Assembly (NCBI GenBank): GCA_039938515.1
Contig: JBDUUL010000010.1
Span: forward strand, 62,001-126,000
Origin: Nitrososphaera sp.
GTDB lineage: Archaea; Thermoproteota; Nitrososphaeria; Nitrososphaerales; Nitrososphaeraceae
DNA length: 64,000 nucleotides
Direction: 5' to 3'
Under the pieces are notes generated by a model, which ran no database searches, had not been told where the DNA came from, and saw only the letters and a program-made list of their open reading frames with translations. Position numbers and translations under genes: made by a program. Positions 9,724-19,296 of the stretch are shown here, in pieces (the stretch's first letter is position 1; each line of letters opens with the position of its first letter).

Positions 9724-9975
9724 ATGGACAAATCAAGAGTGACAGACAGGGTCAAGGACTATGTCATTGTGACAATTGTCAGCCACGTCGTGGGCCAGGC
9801 GGTTTTCCTTCCATGGAATCTGTACATCATGAACTTTACGCCCGACCAGTTCGTAAAAGGGGCGATTATCAGCTTGCCGATAGCATTCATGTGGAACTAT
9901 GCGGGAATCAAGGTCAACCTCTATTGCAGTAACAAAATAAAGTCAGTGGTCAACTCGATAACGCACAAGGCGTAG
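9724..9975 (+). CDS. Small membrane protein, function unknown
   Basis: The 83-residue protein has two hydrophobic stretches, about residues 13-36 (YVIVTIVSHVVGQAVFLPW) and 44-63 (KGAIISLPIAFMWNYAGI), joined by a short charged loop, and a basic C-terminus. No family is recognisable. It lies alone between the zinc-finger gene and the oxidoreductase, with an AT-rich stretch upstream that probably holds its promoter. Confidence 0.55.
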   Translation: MDKSRVTDRVKDYVIVTIVSHVVGQAVFLPWNLYIMNFTPDQFVKGAIISLPIAFMWNYAGIKVNLYCSNKIKSVVNSITHKA

Positions 9976-10004
9976 GGTTTCGAATCAGGCAGACTGCCTG
10001 GTCA

Positions 10005-10670
10005 TCACTTTTTTGTCAAGAGTTTAAACGCGTGGTTGCCCGAGCCTGTGTTTATGTAGTGCTTTATCCAGACCATTGCAAGCGGTTCGAGCAGCCGAGA
10101 CTCCTGTATTCCTCCCAGGTCAATAGTTTCCCATCCAAATTTGTCCAGAATGGATGTCACGGTGGTCTTGGCCTCGCTGCTGTTGCCGCAGATAAACATG
10201 GTCGGAGGGCCGCAGTCAAACTGCGGCTTGAACATGTGCGGGTTTCCAACTATGTTAAAGGCCTTGACAACGTTTGCGCCGGGGAGGAGTCTCTGAACCG
10301 TTTCGCCCGCAGAGTCTGTCATGCCGATTGCAAGTTTGGGAGGGCCTGACGAAAAGTCCAGAGGGTTTGTCACGTCAATCACGGTCTTGCCTGAAAAGTT
10401 GCGCGGTCCGACGAGCCGGATGGCGTTTTCCGCGCCGCTCCACGACGTCGCAATCACGACGATGTCGCCAAAATTTGCCGTTTGCTCAAACGTGCCCGTC
10501 TGGGCCCGCGCGCCGCGCGACTTTGCCCACGATGCGAGCTTGTCCTGATGCGGGTCTCTTGAGCCAAGCATCACATCATAGCCAATTTCATGAAAGCTGT
10601 TTGCAAGCTTGATTCCAACGTCGCCTGAGCCTATTATCCCAACACTCGTCATGGTCCTCTGTTGCTCCAT
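10005..10670 (-). CDS. F420-dependent NADP oxidoreductase-like protein (NpdG/Fno family)
   Basis: The dinucleotide-binding motif GIIGSGDVG sits at the N-terminus, followed by GSRDP, which places the 2'-phosphate of NADP, and a family-typical middle (VVIATSW, VIDVTNPL, VVKAFNIVG). Fno-type enzymes move hydride between F420H2 and NADP+. The length of 221 residues fits. Two ATG codons six apart are possible starts (10670 or 10652). The cofactor partner cannot be proven from sequence, since this fold also occurs in YMR226c-like and STEAP-type reductases. Confidence 0.8.
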   Translation of the reverse strand: MEQQRTMTSVGIIGSGDVGIKLANSFHEIGYDVMLGSRDPHQDKLASWAKSRGARAQTGTFEQTANFGDIVVIATSWSGAENAIRLVGPRNFSGKTVIDVTNPLDFSSGPPKLAIGMTDSAGETVQRLLPGANVVKAFNIVGNPHMFKPQFDCGPPTMFICGNSSEAKTTVTSILDKFGWETIDLGGIQESRLLEPLAMVWIKHYINTGSGNHAFKLLTKK

Positions 10671-10712
10671 GACTGATTCGAGTGGATGATAATAAGACTT
10701 TTCTCCCGCCCG

Positions 10713-11453
10713 TCAGGTTCGACGCACTATATACATGCGGTAAAGGCCTTCCTCAGCCGAAGAGGTTGGGAGCAAAGACTCGGCGAATGCAAAGCTGTCC
10801 AGAGATCGAACCTTCTCGTACATTCCTTGTCCTATGACCATACTGTCTCGCGGAGCGAAATCATTGATCCTCGAGCAGTGGTTCACCGTGGTCCCGAATA
10901 TGTCGTTTACAGATGAAGTGGAGACCTTGGCGACTGCGACCGAGCCGTATTCGCAGCTCACGCGGTAGCTTACCTCCGGCAGCCCCTCGTTTCTCATTTT
11001 GCGGTTTAGCGGTTCCCGCTCTTCGAGCATTGCGATTCCGCACAACAGAACGTTCTTGAACGACGCCGGCGTGCCAAGCTCTGTCTCGGGAAAGTAGTAC
11101 AGGATGCTGTCGCCGATGTTCTTTACGACCACTGCACCAAAGTTTGTGGCGATGTTGGCCATCCTGTTAAGAAAAATGGAATAGTACCTTCCGACCCCCG
11201 AGTCTCCGAGAGACCTGCTAATTGCAGTAGAGCTTACCATGTCCACCATGCATACACAATATTTCCTGCTATCGTCAAAGAAGCGAAGCAGGATTTCTAT
11301 TTGCTGCCGTTCCTTGGACTCGTGCTGCTCTGAATCCGATTCGCGTCTGTACTGCGACAGTGCGTCGCCGCCAGGAAGCGAAGTGACCGCGCCATGCGCA
11401 GACCCTCTGTCATCGCCGTACAGATGCAAATTGCTGTCGCTGTAGCGAGTCAA
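10713..11453 (-). CDS. Class III adenylate/guanylate cyclase-like protein
   Basis: A cyclase homology domain spans about residues 55-230. Both metal-binding aspartates are visible, in CVCMVDMVSST and in KNIGDSILYYF, together with the helix FGTTVNHCSRI that lines the active site. The first 50 residues are polar and probably disordered. No membrane segment is present, so it should act in the cytosol. It is the last gene of a same-strand group with a response regulator, a histidine kinase and a PII-like protein. Whether the product is cAMP, cGMP or something else cannot be told. Confidence 0.8.
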   Translation of the reverse strand: MTRYSDSNLHLYGDDRGSAHGAVTSLPGGDALSQYRRESDSEQHESKERQQIEILLRFFDDSRKYCVCMVDMVSSTAISRSLGDSGVGRYYSIFLNRMANIATNFGAVVVKNIGDSILYYFPETELGTPASFKNVLLCGIAMLEEREPLNRKMRNEGLPEVSYRVSCEYGSVAVAKVSTSSVNDIFGTTVNHCSRINDFAPRDSMVIGQGMYEKVRSLDSFAFAESLLPTSSAEEGLYRMYIVRRT

Positions 11454-11478
11454 TCAGAAAAGCCTGCTCCGGTTGCTC

Positions 11479-11859
11479 TCACTTTGCCACGCTCCGCGCT
11501 TTTTCAATCTCGGTCATTTTCTCAAAAAGAGTGTCGATCTGGACCGGCTTTCGAAGGCAGGAGTGGATGCCCAGTTTTACCAGTTCGGCTACTTCGGAGT
11601 CGGTTATCGACGAGGCCGTAAAGAGCACAATCAGGTTGTCTGCCAGCTTGCCTTCGCTTACGAGGCTGTCGATTATGTCAAGTCCTGAAAAGTCAGGCAT
11701 GGCGATATCCAGAAATACAGCATCAAAGCGGCCCGCCTTGATTAGTTCAAGTCCTTCGCGGCCGCTGTTTGTAAAGGACACCTGGTGCCCTATTGCCGTC
11801 AGTACCTTGACAAGGAGGTCTGTTATGTCTGGGCTGTCGTCAATTATGAGTACTTTCAT
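11479..11859 (-). CDS. Single-domain response regulator
   Basis: I start at ATG 11859 (MKVLIIDDSPD), which removes 29 unlike residues of a longer frame and leaves a normal CheY-like receiver of about 126 residues. The acidic pair IDDS, the phospho-acceptor Asp in AVFLDIAMPD, the Thr in VLFTASS and the Lys in CLRKPV are all present. There is no output domain. Its start overlaps the end of the histidine kinase gene by 20 bases, so the two are almost surely partners. Confidence 0.9.
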   Translation of the reverse strand: MKVLIIDDSPDITDLLVKVLTAIGHQVSFTNSGREGLELIKAGRFDAVFLDIAMPDFSGLDIIDSLVSEGKLADNLIVLFTASSITDSEVAELVKLGIHSCLRKPVQIDTLFEKMTEIEKARSVAK

Positions 11860-14308
11860 TGTTATCCTTTTGCCTGTCCTTTGGGATGCTGAAATAAAAA
11901 CTCGAACCCTTGCCTTCTTCGGTCTCCACCCAGATAGTGCCCCCAAGGCCGCTCACTAGACCCTTGCTGATTGCCAGCCCAAGGCCTGTTCCCCCGTGCT
12001 TTCTCGTCAGCGATGTATCCACCTGATAGAACTTTTGAAACAGATACTGCTGCTTTTCCTTGGCTATGCCGGGGCCGTTGTCCCGGACGCAGAACACAAT
12101 GTCGCCGTTTCTCTCTTCAGCACTGACGTCAATCCTGCCCGTCGTCGGGGGAACAAAGTCTATCGAGTTGTACAGGAGCGCGGAAAGCACCTGGGTAATC
12201 TTGGCCTCGTCGGAGTGAAGCTTTAGGCCCGGCTGTGAGTGGACCGTAAACTGGACGGCCTTATCCTTCATTGCAAGCTGGAAATCCTTTTCTATGTTTT
12301 TCAGAATCCTGTCCACGTCTGCCTCGCCTATGTTGAATCGGATCTCGCCCAGCTCTATCTTTTGCACATCAAGCATGTCGCTTATCATTTTCTCAAGCTT
12401 CACCGCATTCTTTTCTATCGTTTCCAACGCATTCTTTTGATCCTTTGAAATCGGTCCCAGGATTTTTTCGGACTTGAGCACTCCGCACCAGCCGATAATC
12501 GGGGTCAGCGGCGTCTTTAGTTCGTGCGACGCCATGCTCAAGAACTCGTCCTTGAGCTTGTCCTTGTTCCGAAGCTCGATGTTTGTCTGTCGGAGCTCTT
12601 CTGCCTGGCGCTTGATAATCTGGGCGTTCTCCCTCTCCCGTTCCAGCGCCCGCTGAAGCTTTTCCTCGTAATTCTTCAGGTCGGTCACGTCGCTGTGTAT
12701 GGCGATGTACTGCTTGGGCTTGCCGTACTCGTCAAGGAAAGGCACAATCGTGGTCTTGACCCAGTAGTACGAGCCGTCCTTTGCCATGTTCTTTATTTCG
12801 CCTTCAAATATCCTGCCTGATGATATGGTCTTCCACATTTCCTTGAAGAATTCCTCAGAGTGGTAGCCAGACTTTAGGATGCGGTGATTCATGCCGATAA
12901 GCTCGTCCTCGCGGTACTTGGAAATCTCTACAAACTTGTGGTTGACCTTGGTGATTTTTCCGTCCTTGTCAGTCACCGCCACGATTGCGGTCGCGTCAAG
13001 GGCGTTTGTCATGTCGCCCAGCTCCTTTGTGCGCTCGCGCACCATCTTGTTGAGGTTGTTGTTGGTTTCAAGGATGCTCTTTCGCATGCTGTCAAACTGC
13101 GAGGCAAGCTGGCCGACCTCGTCGCGCGATTCCGAGTGAACCTCGTACTCATAGTCCCCCTTTGAGATGCGGTCTGCAGCATCGCGCAGCTGGATTATCG
13201 GCCTGGAAATCGTCTTTGATACATACAGAGACGTTACGACCACCACGACCGTAATCGCGCCCGCAGTCGCAAGGATGTAGTTCCTCAGAGTACTGACGGG
13301 GCTGAAGATCTCCGCCTCGTCAAATTCAGCCAGCAGCACAAATCCCCTGTCGCGGGCGCAATACGAAAAGCCCACCACCGGGATGGTCCTATAGTCAGGG
13401 TAGATGTCGTGCACTTCGGTGCCCTGGACAAGACAGGCTCGCACAGCCTCTGTGTCAACCAGCTCTCTGAAGGGCGCGTTTTTGATGAATCGGGACTCGG
13501 TTATCATTATCTTGTTGTTGTTTACAAGGTACACTTCGCCAGTCTGACCGAGGCCCTTTCTGTTCAGGAGGATGTCGTCAAATCCATTCATGTTCATGGT
13601 TGCGACCATCTCTCCAATCTGCGTGTTTGGAGGCGCTGACGTGCTGTTTGTCGCGCCCGCAACGCTGCGGGAGATTATCGGTACAATGACTATTGCATCC
13701 CTGGCGCCATTTACAAGGCCAAAGTGAAATGACGCGGGGGTGGGCGATGCTCCCGGAACCGCGGTAGGCAAGATTGCCCTGATATCTTGGGGAAAGCCGG
13801 CGCTGTTTAGAACGATGGTCGAACTGTTTTGATCCCTGGCAGACACCGCGGTCGCGTTGGAGGCCGTAGAATTGGAAATAAAACTATCAGTCGATGCAAG
13901 GAGTTTGCCGTCCCTGCCGTACACGGCCACGTCTTGCAGTCCGATAGAGTTGCCCGCCACGTCCCTGAAAGAATCGATCTCCGACCTAAACTGCCTTTTG
14001 TAGTCCTCAAGCGCACTCGCAGAAATGGTAGACGGCTGGTCGGCAGCAAAGTGGGAGACGACCTGCTGGATTGCGTCGTTAGTGGCAAGGACCCTTATCT
14101 GGAGCGTACGAGAGTCCATGAGAGAGCTGACGGCCGCTCCCCTCCCTGTTGACTCGCTTGTCAGCTGGTCGGAAACACGCTGCCGAAGAAGGCTGTCTGA
14201 GGTAATGTAACTTAGCATCGACACAGCAAAAAGGGTGGTAAGGGAAAGGAACATGCTAAGGATAATGATCTTGGACTTGATGGTGAGCGAGACGGGTTTC
14301 TCAACCAA
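11840..14308 (-). CDS. Membrane sensor histidine kinase (Cache-HAMP-PAS-HisKA-HATPase)
   Basis: The order is: TM helix (residues 14-34), an extracellular sensor of about 300 residues resembling a double Cache domain, TM helix (343-363), HAMP (about 364-416), PAS/PAC (about 433-550), coiled coil, HisKA with H595 in SHELKTP, and an HATPase with N box (LLYNSIDF), G1 (DNGPGIA) and G2 (GTGLGLAIS). It senses an outside signal and phosphorylates a response regulator, probably the overlapping downstream one. The PII-like gene lies just eight bases upstream, which makes a nitrogen-linked signal plausible but unproven. Confidence 0.92.
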   Translation of the reverse strand: MVEKPVSLTIKSKIIILSMFLSLTTLFAVSMLSYITSDSLLRQRVSDQLTSESTGRGAAVSSLMDSRTLQIRVLATNDAIQQVVSHFAADQPSTISASALEDYKRQFRSEIDSFRDVAGNSIGLQDVAVYGRDGKLLASTDSFISNSTASNATAVSARDQNSSTIVLNSAGFPQDIRAILPTAVPGASPTPASFHFGLVNGARDAIVIVPIISRSVAGATNSTSAPPNTQIGEMVATMNMNGFDDILLNRKGLGQTGEVYLVNNNKIMITESRFIKNAPFRELVDTEAVRACLVQGTEVHDIYPDYRTIPVVGFSYCARDRGFVLLAEFDEAEIFSPVSTLRNYILATAGAITVVVVVTSLYVSKTISRPIIQLRDAADRISKGDYEYEVHSESRDEVGQLASQFDSMRKSILETNNNLNKMVRERTKELGDMTNALDATAIVAVTDKDGKITKVNHKFVEISKYREDELIGMNHRILKSGYHSEEFFKEMWKTISSGRIFEGEIKNMAKDGSYYWVKTTIVPFLDEYGKPKQYIAIHSDVTDLKNYEEKLQRALERERENAQIIKRQAEELRQTNIELRNKDKLKDEFLSMASHELKTPLTPIIGWCGVLKSEKILGPISKDQKNALETIEKNAVKLEKMISDMLDVQKIELGEIRFNIGEADVDRILKNIEKDFQLAMKDKAVQFTVHSQPGLKLHSDEAKITQVLSALLYNSIDFVPPTTGRIDVSAEERNGDIVFCVRDNGPGIAKEKQQYLFQKFYQVDTSLTRKHGGTGLGLAISKGLVSGLGGTIWVETEEGKGSSFYFSIPKDRQKDNNESTHN

Positions 14309-14315
14309 TCAGCTT

Positions 14316-14714
14316 CTACGATCCTTTCGAACCTGATGCCGAAGGATTCGTAGACTTGCCCCGCTCGTCAGGCTGAAGGACCGCCTTTTCGCCCTTGTCG
14401 AGAGTCGAGATGTTTATCGCCTGCTCAATGTTTGTAATGAAAATCACACCGTCGCCGTGCTCCCCAGTTCTTGCGGATTCTACTATCGCCGGAATTACAT
14501 TGTCGAGCTGTACGTCGGGAATGACAATCTCGAACTTTACGCGCGGCAAGAGGTCATAGGCCACAGGCTGCCCTCTCCACTGGAGGTGAAGTTCGCGCTC
14601 CTTGCTCCAGCCGGATACATTTGATATTGTCATGCCCCCTACACCTATCTGTCGCAGTTTTTCCTTCAGAACGGGAAGTTTTTCAGTTCTAACGATGGCT
14701 TCTATCTTCTTCAT
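14316..14714 (-). CDS. PII-like (GlnB/GlnK-type) protein with altered ligand residues
   Basis: From ATG 14714 (MKKIEAIVR) the first 100 residues align with GlnB without gaps through the T-loop (GMT...VKFEIVI). PII proteins read ATP/ADP and 2-oxoglutarate and gate ammonium transport and nitrogen metabolism. Several key positions differ: Trp replaces Tyr51, Glu replaces Gln39, Val replaces Lys90, and Asn/Ser replace Arg101/Arg103. A charged Ser/Gly-rich tail of about 25 residues is added. It heads a same-strand group with a histidine kinase, a response regulator and a cyclase. A TATA-like AAATTTATATC lies upstream. Confidence 0.85.
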   Translation of the reverse strand: MKKIEAIVRTEKLPVLKEKLRQIGVGGMTISNVSGWSKERELHLQWRGQPVAYDLLPRVKFEIVIPDVQLDNVIPAIVESARTGEHGDGVIFITNIEQAINISTLDKGEKAVLQPDERGKSTNPSASGSKGS

Positions 14715-14922
14715 CGATCGGCAAGACGGAATGCCCGGCAAAATGATATAAATTTATCGCTTAGAACATAATTATCATATTAATTTGACAGCGTGATGAT
14801 TCAAGTCAGCAAAGGAATTGATCGCCGGGAGTGGTTTGGCTATTTTTGTACATACGCTGAAAACAGGGAATGTCTGCAAACGTAAATAGTCGCCGGGGCC
14901 TGTACACTTTTGAAAAGCTCGT

Positions 14923-16602
14923 ATGGCAGACTTGCAAAAGACAGGCGGCGTACGCGTCGCCGACTACCTGATAAAGAGCCTCTATGGGTGCGGAGTGAGA
15001 CATGTATTCGGGGTCCCGGGAGATTATGTTCTCGGATTTTACGACCGGCTGGAAAAGACAAAGAGGCTTGAAATCGTGACGACCTGCGACGAGCAGGGCG
15101 CCGGCTTTGCAGCTGACGCCTATGCGAGGATTAGGGGTCTTGGAGTGGTCTGCATAACTTATGGAGTAGGGGGGTTAAAGGTGGCCAACACCACCTCGCA
15201 AGCCTTTGCTGAAAAATCACCGGTCATTGTGATTAGCGGATCGCCCGGCATGGACGAGCGGCTTGACGACCCGCTGCTTCATCACAAGGTGAGCGACTTT
15301 GGCATGCAAAAGCGGGTGTTTGACGAAATGACCTGCGAAGCGGCGGTCATTGACGACGCCGGCACTGCCGCCGAAAAGATCGACCGGGTGATAAGGTCAG
15401 TCTTGCGCTTCAAGCAGCCCGGCTACATCGAAATTCCGCGTGATGTCGCAGGCCAGCACATCCGGACAGCCGGACCGGAAAATCCGATAATGGCCGCGCG
15501 TCAGCCAAACGACACGCCTACGATACGCGAGGCAGGAGGCGAGGCAGTCTCGATGATTCTTGCCGCCAAAAAGCCGGTGATAATCGCAGGCGAGGAAATA
15601 CACCGGTTTGGGCTTCAAGAAACCCTTCTCCTGTTTATTCAGCGAACCGGCATCCCGGCAGCAGCTACAATCCTGGGCAAGTCGGTCATTGACGAGTTGC
15701 ACCCACTTTATGCCGGAATTTACGAAGGCGCGGTCGGCCGCAAGGAGACAAGGGAGTTTGTCGAATCAAGCGACTGCATAATAATTCTTGGCGCGTCCCT
15801 GAGCGACGTCACACTTGGCATGTTCACCGCAAAGCTCGACAGGTCAAAGACTATCTATGCCGCCTCGGAAAAGATTGCAATCCGCCACCACAGGTTCGAC
15901 GACATTACCATGCAGGGTTTTTTGGAATATCTTGCCAAATCCACCGAACTCGCGCAAAAGGCTCCGAGGAGAAATGACATCCCTCACCCGCCCCCGCCCA
16001 AGAACCCGCGCGCTACTCCGGGGAGCAAAATCACTGTGGACTATTTGGTTGAGCGGATTAACTTCTTTTTAAAGGACGGGATGATGGTACTTGCAGACGT
16101 CGGCGACTCGCTGTTTGCGAGCGCGGACATTGTGATAAGAGGCAAGACCAAGTTTCTGTCGCCGGCCTACTACGCATCGCTGGGGTTTGCAGTGCCCGGC
16201 TCCATCGGCGCGCAGATGGCCGAGCCTTCGCTACGGCCACTCGTGCTTGTAGGCGACGGGGCCTTTCAGATGACCGGAATTGAGCTTGCGACCGCGGCAA
16301 AATACAAGCTGAATCCAATCGTCATAGTTCTCAATAACGGAATCTATCTTACTGAGGAATCGATTCTCCCAGGGCAATTCAACGATCTCCAGCCCTGGGA
16401 TTACAGCCGGATGACTGATGTTGTCGGCAATGGCAGGGGTTTTGTAATAGAGACGGAGGAAGAGCTCGATGCGGCGCTTGCCGAGGCGGAAAAATCCACC
16501 GGCGCATTCTGCCTTCTCGATGTGAGGCTCAGCCGCTCTGACCGGTCAAGAGCTCTTCAGCAAATGTCAAAATACATGTCGCAGAAAGCTTCGTTCAAGT
16601 AA
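14923..16602 (+). CDS. Thiamine diphosphate enzyme of the pyruvate/indolepyruvate decarboxylase type
   Basis: All three ThDP-enzyme domains are present in 559 residues: the Pyr domain with catalytic Glu in TCDEQGAGFAADAYAR, the middle domain, and the PP domain with the cofactor motif GDGAFQ...NN (about residues 443-475). The GVPGDYVLGFYD start is typical of pyruvate and indolepyruvate decarboxylases. Such enzymes remove CO2 from 2-oxo acids to give aldehydes. The exact substrate is uncertain; acetolactate synthase is less likely because of the PDC-like N-terminus. It has its own promoter, facing away from the PII-like gene. Confidence 0.85.
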   Translation: MADLQKTGGVRVADYLIKSLYGCGVRHVFGVPGDYVLGFYDRLEKTKRLEIVTTCDEQGAGFAADAYARIRGLGVVCITYGVGGLKVANTTSQAFAEKSPVIVISGSPGMDERLDDPLLHHKVSDFGMQKRVFDEMTCEAAVIDDAGTAAEKIDRVIRSVLRFKQPGYIEIPRDVAGQHIRTAGPENPIMAARQPNDTPTIREAGGEAVSMILAAKKPVIIAGEEIHRFGLQETLLLFIQRTGIPAAATILGKSVIDELHPLYAGIYEGAVGRKETREFVESSDCIIILGASLSDVTLGMFTAKLDRSKTIYAASEKIAIRHHRFDDITMQGFLEYLAKSTELAQKAPRRNDIPHPPPPKNPRATPGSKITVDYLVERINFFLKDGMMVLADVGDSLFASADIVIRGKTKFLSPAYYASLGFAVPGSIGAQMAEPSLRPLVLVGDGAFQMTGIELATAAKYKLNPIVIVLNNGIYLTEESILPGQFNDLQPWDYSRMTDVVGNGRGFVIETEEELDAALAEAEKSTGAFCLLDVRLSRSDRSRALQQMSKYMSQKASFK

Positions 16603-16647
16603 GACCGGAAGGCTCGGAAAAAGTGGAACACGTAAAGGACTGCTCTT

Positions 16648-16887
16648 TCAGTCGCCCTGTCCTTCTATTACCACCATGGTCAGGCTCGACTTTATCCCGT
16701 CCGTAGTCCTGACGTTGCTCACAACCTTTTTGATGTCGCTCTCCGTGTCGGCTCGAACCCTGGCTATTACGTCGTAAACTCCAAACACGCCCTTGACCTC
16801 CGCCACCCCTGACAATTTCTTGAGCTGCTTTATTACAGAGTCCTCGGAGCCCAGGTCACAGTTAATGAGCACGTATGCTTCTGCCAT
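16648..16887 (-). CDS. Stand-alone Lrp/AsnC ligand-binding (RAM) domain protein
   Basis: From ATG 16887 (MAEAYVLINCD) the protein is 79 residues and consists only of the alpha/beta RAM domain of Lrp/AsnC regulators (VLINCDLGSED, VKGVFGVYDVIARVRA, GIKSSLTMVVIE). There is no helix-turn-helix, so it cannot bind DNA by itself. Single RAM proteins are frequent in archaea and may co-assemble with full-length Lrp proteins as small-molecule sensors. Seven extra codons upstream are possible but unlike the family. Confidence 0.85.
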   Translation of the reverse strand: MAEAYVLINCDLGSEDSVIKQLKKLSGVAEVKGVFGVYDVIARVRADTESDIKKVVSNVRTTDGIKSSLTMVVIEGQGD

Positions 16888-17148
16888 GCCACAACAGCCG
16901 TTGGACACAATATTAAACTATTATGTTACAGAAAAATCTGAGCCTTAGGCTTAACTTACGCAAAAGTCTGCCATCACAGGTCGCGCAGCTTCTGGTTGCA
17001 CCATGAGCATCAGCCGTACTCTGGTGCTCTCGAGACATCGCAACTCCTTCAGAAGTGCCTTTCTCTTCCTACGATCAAGATAGCCTCTTCAGAATAATTT
17101 CCCGCTACCCGTAAATACCGATAGTACAGTGTTCTAGTAGAAACTAGA

Positions 17149-17448
17149 GTGCGGAAGATCAGGAAGACGAAAACAAGCCCGCAGGGCGATAAACATGGTT
17201 CAGGCTACAATGCAGATTCATGTGCTGTATGCAAAAGCACAGGCTACTTTGACAGTGCGGCGACCCTATTGTGCTCATTTTGCAACGGGACAAAGGAAAG
17301 TACAAAGGCCGCCGAGAGTTTTATGCGCTCGCACCCCTGCCAGTGCATTTTCTCCGACAGAAAGAACTGCCCGCTGTGCGGGTCTATCTGTCATCACAGC
17401 ACAAGCAACAGGCCAAAACTTCTAGTGGTACAGCCACCGCCCAGATAG
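17149..17448 (+). CDS. Cysteine-rich zinc-binding small protein
   Basis: The protein starts with GTG and has 99 residues with ten cysteines arranged in pairs: CAVC, CSFC, CQC, CPLCG and a final C-HH. The CAVCKSTGY and CSFCNGT pairs resemble the CxxCxGxG repeats of DnaJ-type zinc fingers. The N-terminus is strongly basic. Two zinc sites are likely. Role unknown. Confidence 0.55.
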   Translation: MRKIRKTKTSPQGDKHGSGYNADSCAVCKSTGYFDSAATLLCSFCNGTKESTKAAESFMRSHPCQCIFSDRKNCPLCGSICHHSTSNRPKLLVVQPPPR

Positions 17449-17621
17449 GCAGCCAAATCATCTTTCTTTGGCCAAGTTCTGACTTCATTTTCTATTCCTC
17501 TTAAGGTGCAAGAACCGATGCACCACGCGGTGAATAAAGAGAAGGCAATTTGTCACCCATGTTATCGCAGGCGCCAAGGCCTGAAGCTAGGCCGGCGTAT
17601 CTAGCATTGCAGTCCGCCCCG

Positions 17622-18724
17622 TCATTGATATTGACCAATGAATTTCATTATAGCCGCTTTTGCTTCTCGCTCATGCCCAAAAAGCAAATGTCCGCCCGTA
17701 GCGTATTCTATATGGACAGCATTTGGAGTCTTTTCAGCGGCGTAAGCCGAGTGCGATGGGGAGGTGGAAAACATTGCATTTGCAGGGGGGCCAAGGTCAT
17801 CTTTGGCATCTATTATTAGAGTTGGCACGCGGATTTGCTCTAGAGGATAATTGATTCGGGCAAAATCGGTTGTGTGGTGCGATATGCCCGGTTCACGCTC
17901 GCTGATTGGAAGCAGGGAAGGAATCACAACGTTTGACACCCAGGCGTTGTCCTGTGGAGAAAGCCCTGCCTTCAGCTCCGGTGTCACTGCAAAAAATGTT
18001 ACGAAGGTCGGCTGCAGATATTTCGTTGTCAGCCACATGAGAAAATCAGACTTGAGCATCGCATCATGAAGTTGATTATTGATATCCATAGCTGATGGGG
18101 GTTGAATGTGATGTACTATCGCAGAAACGAGTATGAGCGAGGACGTTCGATCTGCGTGTCTCAATGCAAATTCAATAGAAGATGGACCCCCTACAGAATA
18201 GCCTATAACCGCCACTTTTGATGTAACGTTTAATCTGTCAAGTAAAGAAGAATAGGCATCAGCTTCTGAAGCCAGGCTAGCATTGCCTGCGCTTGGCGGC
18301 ACTGGTATACCGAGGAATCCAAACATAGAGGGGCAATTATTCGGACATTGTTTTGATCAAGCAGTACTTGTGACAGTATCAATGCATGATCATGACCCGG
18401 CCCATGTACAAACAATACGGGATATCAGTGACCCACGTCTGCATACTGCATTGGACCGTAAGCAGTGTTTAGCACGTGACTTCCTTCGGAAATACGATGC
18501 TGTGCAACCGCGAGATCAGATTGGAAGCTAGTGTACAGGGAACCGAATATTCCGATTGTCACTGCAGTCAAAGCAGTTCCAACAAGCAGGCAATATCTCG
18601 ATTTTTTTGAGTCACGATTCCTCAAAACAATAAATGCGATGACTCCGCCAATGATTTGAAGAAATATGGGAAGAAGATACCATAGCCTGCTTGCTCTGGA
18701 TTTAGCCGGTATCTGCTTTGCCAC
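17622..18724 (-). pseudogene. Broken alpha/beta hydrolase with N-terminal membrane helices
   Basis: Three adjacent frames on the minus strand make up one protein. The first (18724-18425) has two hydrophobic helices and ends in GPMQYADVGH followed by an in-frame TGA. The same frame then continues YPVLFVHGPGHDHALIL, the oxyanion-hole region, so the TGA most simply replaces a Gly codon (GGA). At about 18326 the frame shifts by one base inside a short C run (IAP to MFGFLG), after which the nucleophile elbow GYSVGG, an Asp in DAKDD and the His of GGHLL follow. Two independent lesions argue for a pseudogene; a sequencing error could explain the C-run change only. Confidence 0.75.
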
Positions 18725-19296
18725 TGGTTATCTGAAATCGAATAGGTAGTTAACGGCTCGGAATGCACTGCATTGCAATGAGATTATGCGGTTTTACTCA
18801 CATTGTCCCGAACCTGTCCTCATCCCGAACCCCCACTGTTGCCGATATTTGTTCATCAGTTCAGGCAACAAGCAAGGTAAGGTGGGCACTTGGCCTTGTG
18901 ACAGAACCGAAGATCTGAATGGCAGGTTACCCAGCCACTAGGCCGTTACCCATCCACACGGTAGGTGCGTGACTCCCAGTGGCAGCACTGGAGTCTGATA
19001 ATTATTTGGCAATTGCAGTATTTATGGCTGCCAAGTCTCTCAATAGACATGCAATAAGGTCAAGGATCCTAATATGGAGAGAATCCAATGAAGATTCCGA
19101 TCATGCCGGCCATTATCCATTGTGACCAATATTGGGAGCGAGTATGATTGTTCAATCCTTTCACGGCTATAAAAACAAGTCAACACGTCAAAAAGAAATT
19201 AGGATCATTCAATTGTTCGCCGAAGATTGAGGTAATACGCCATCCTTGACGCACCAAATTTAATTAGCCCGGGGTGCGGAATCGTCGTAAGCACCT
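18725..19296. other. Gene-free stretch
   Basis: About 570 bases without a coding frame I can support. It contains a few short direct and inverted repeats around 18930-18970 (GTTACCCA twice) but no clear promoter, RNA gene or mobile-element end. It lies upstream of the decayed hydrolase, so part of it may be former promoter sequence. Confidence 0.4.

Noticed and set aside
18425-18427. TGA in the hydrolase read as a coded selenocysteine or pyrrolysine
   Set aside because: The position is a loop Gly in the family, no recoding hairpin is apparent, and a second lesion lies downstream; a pseudogene is simpler.
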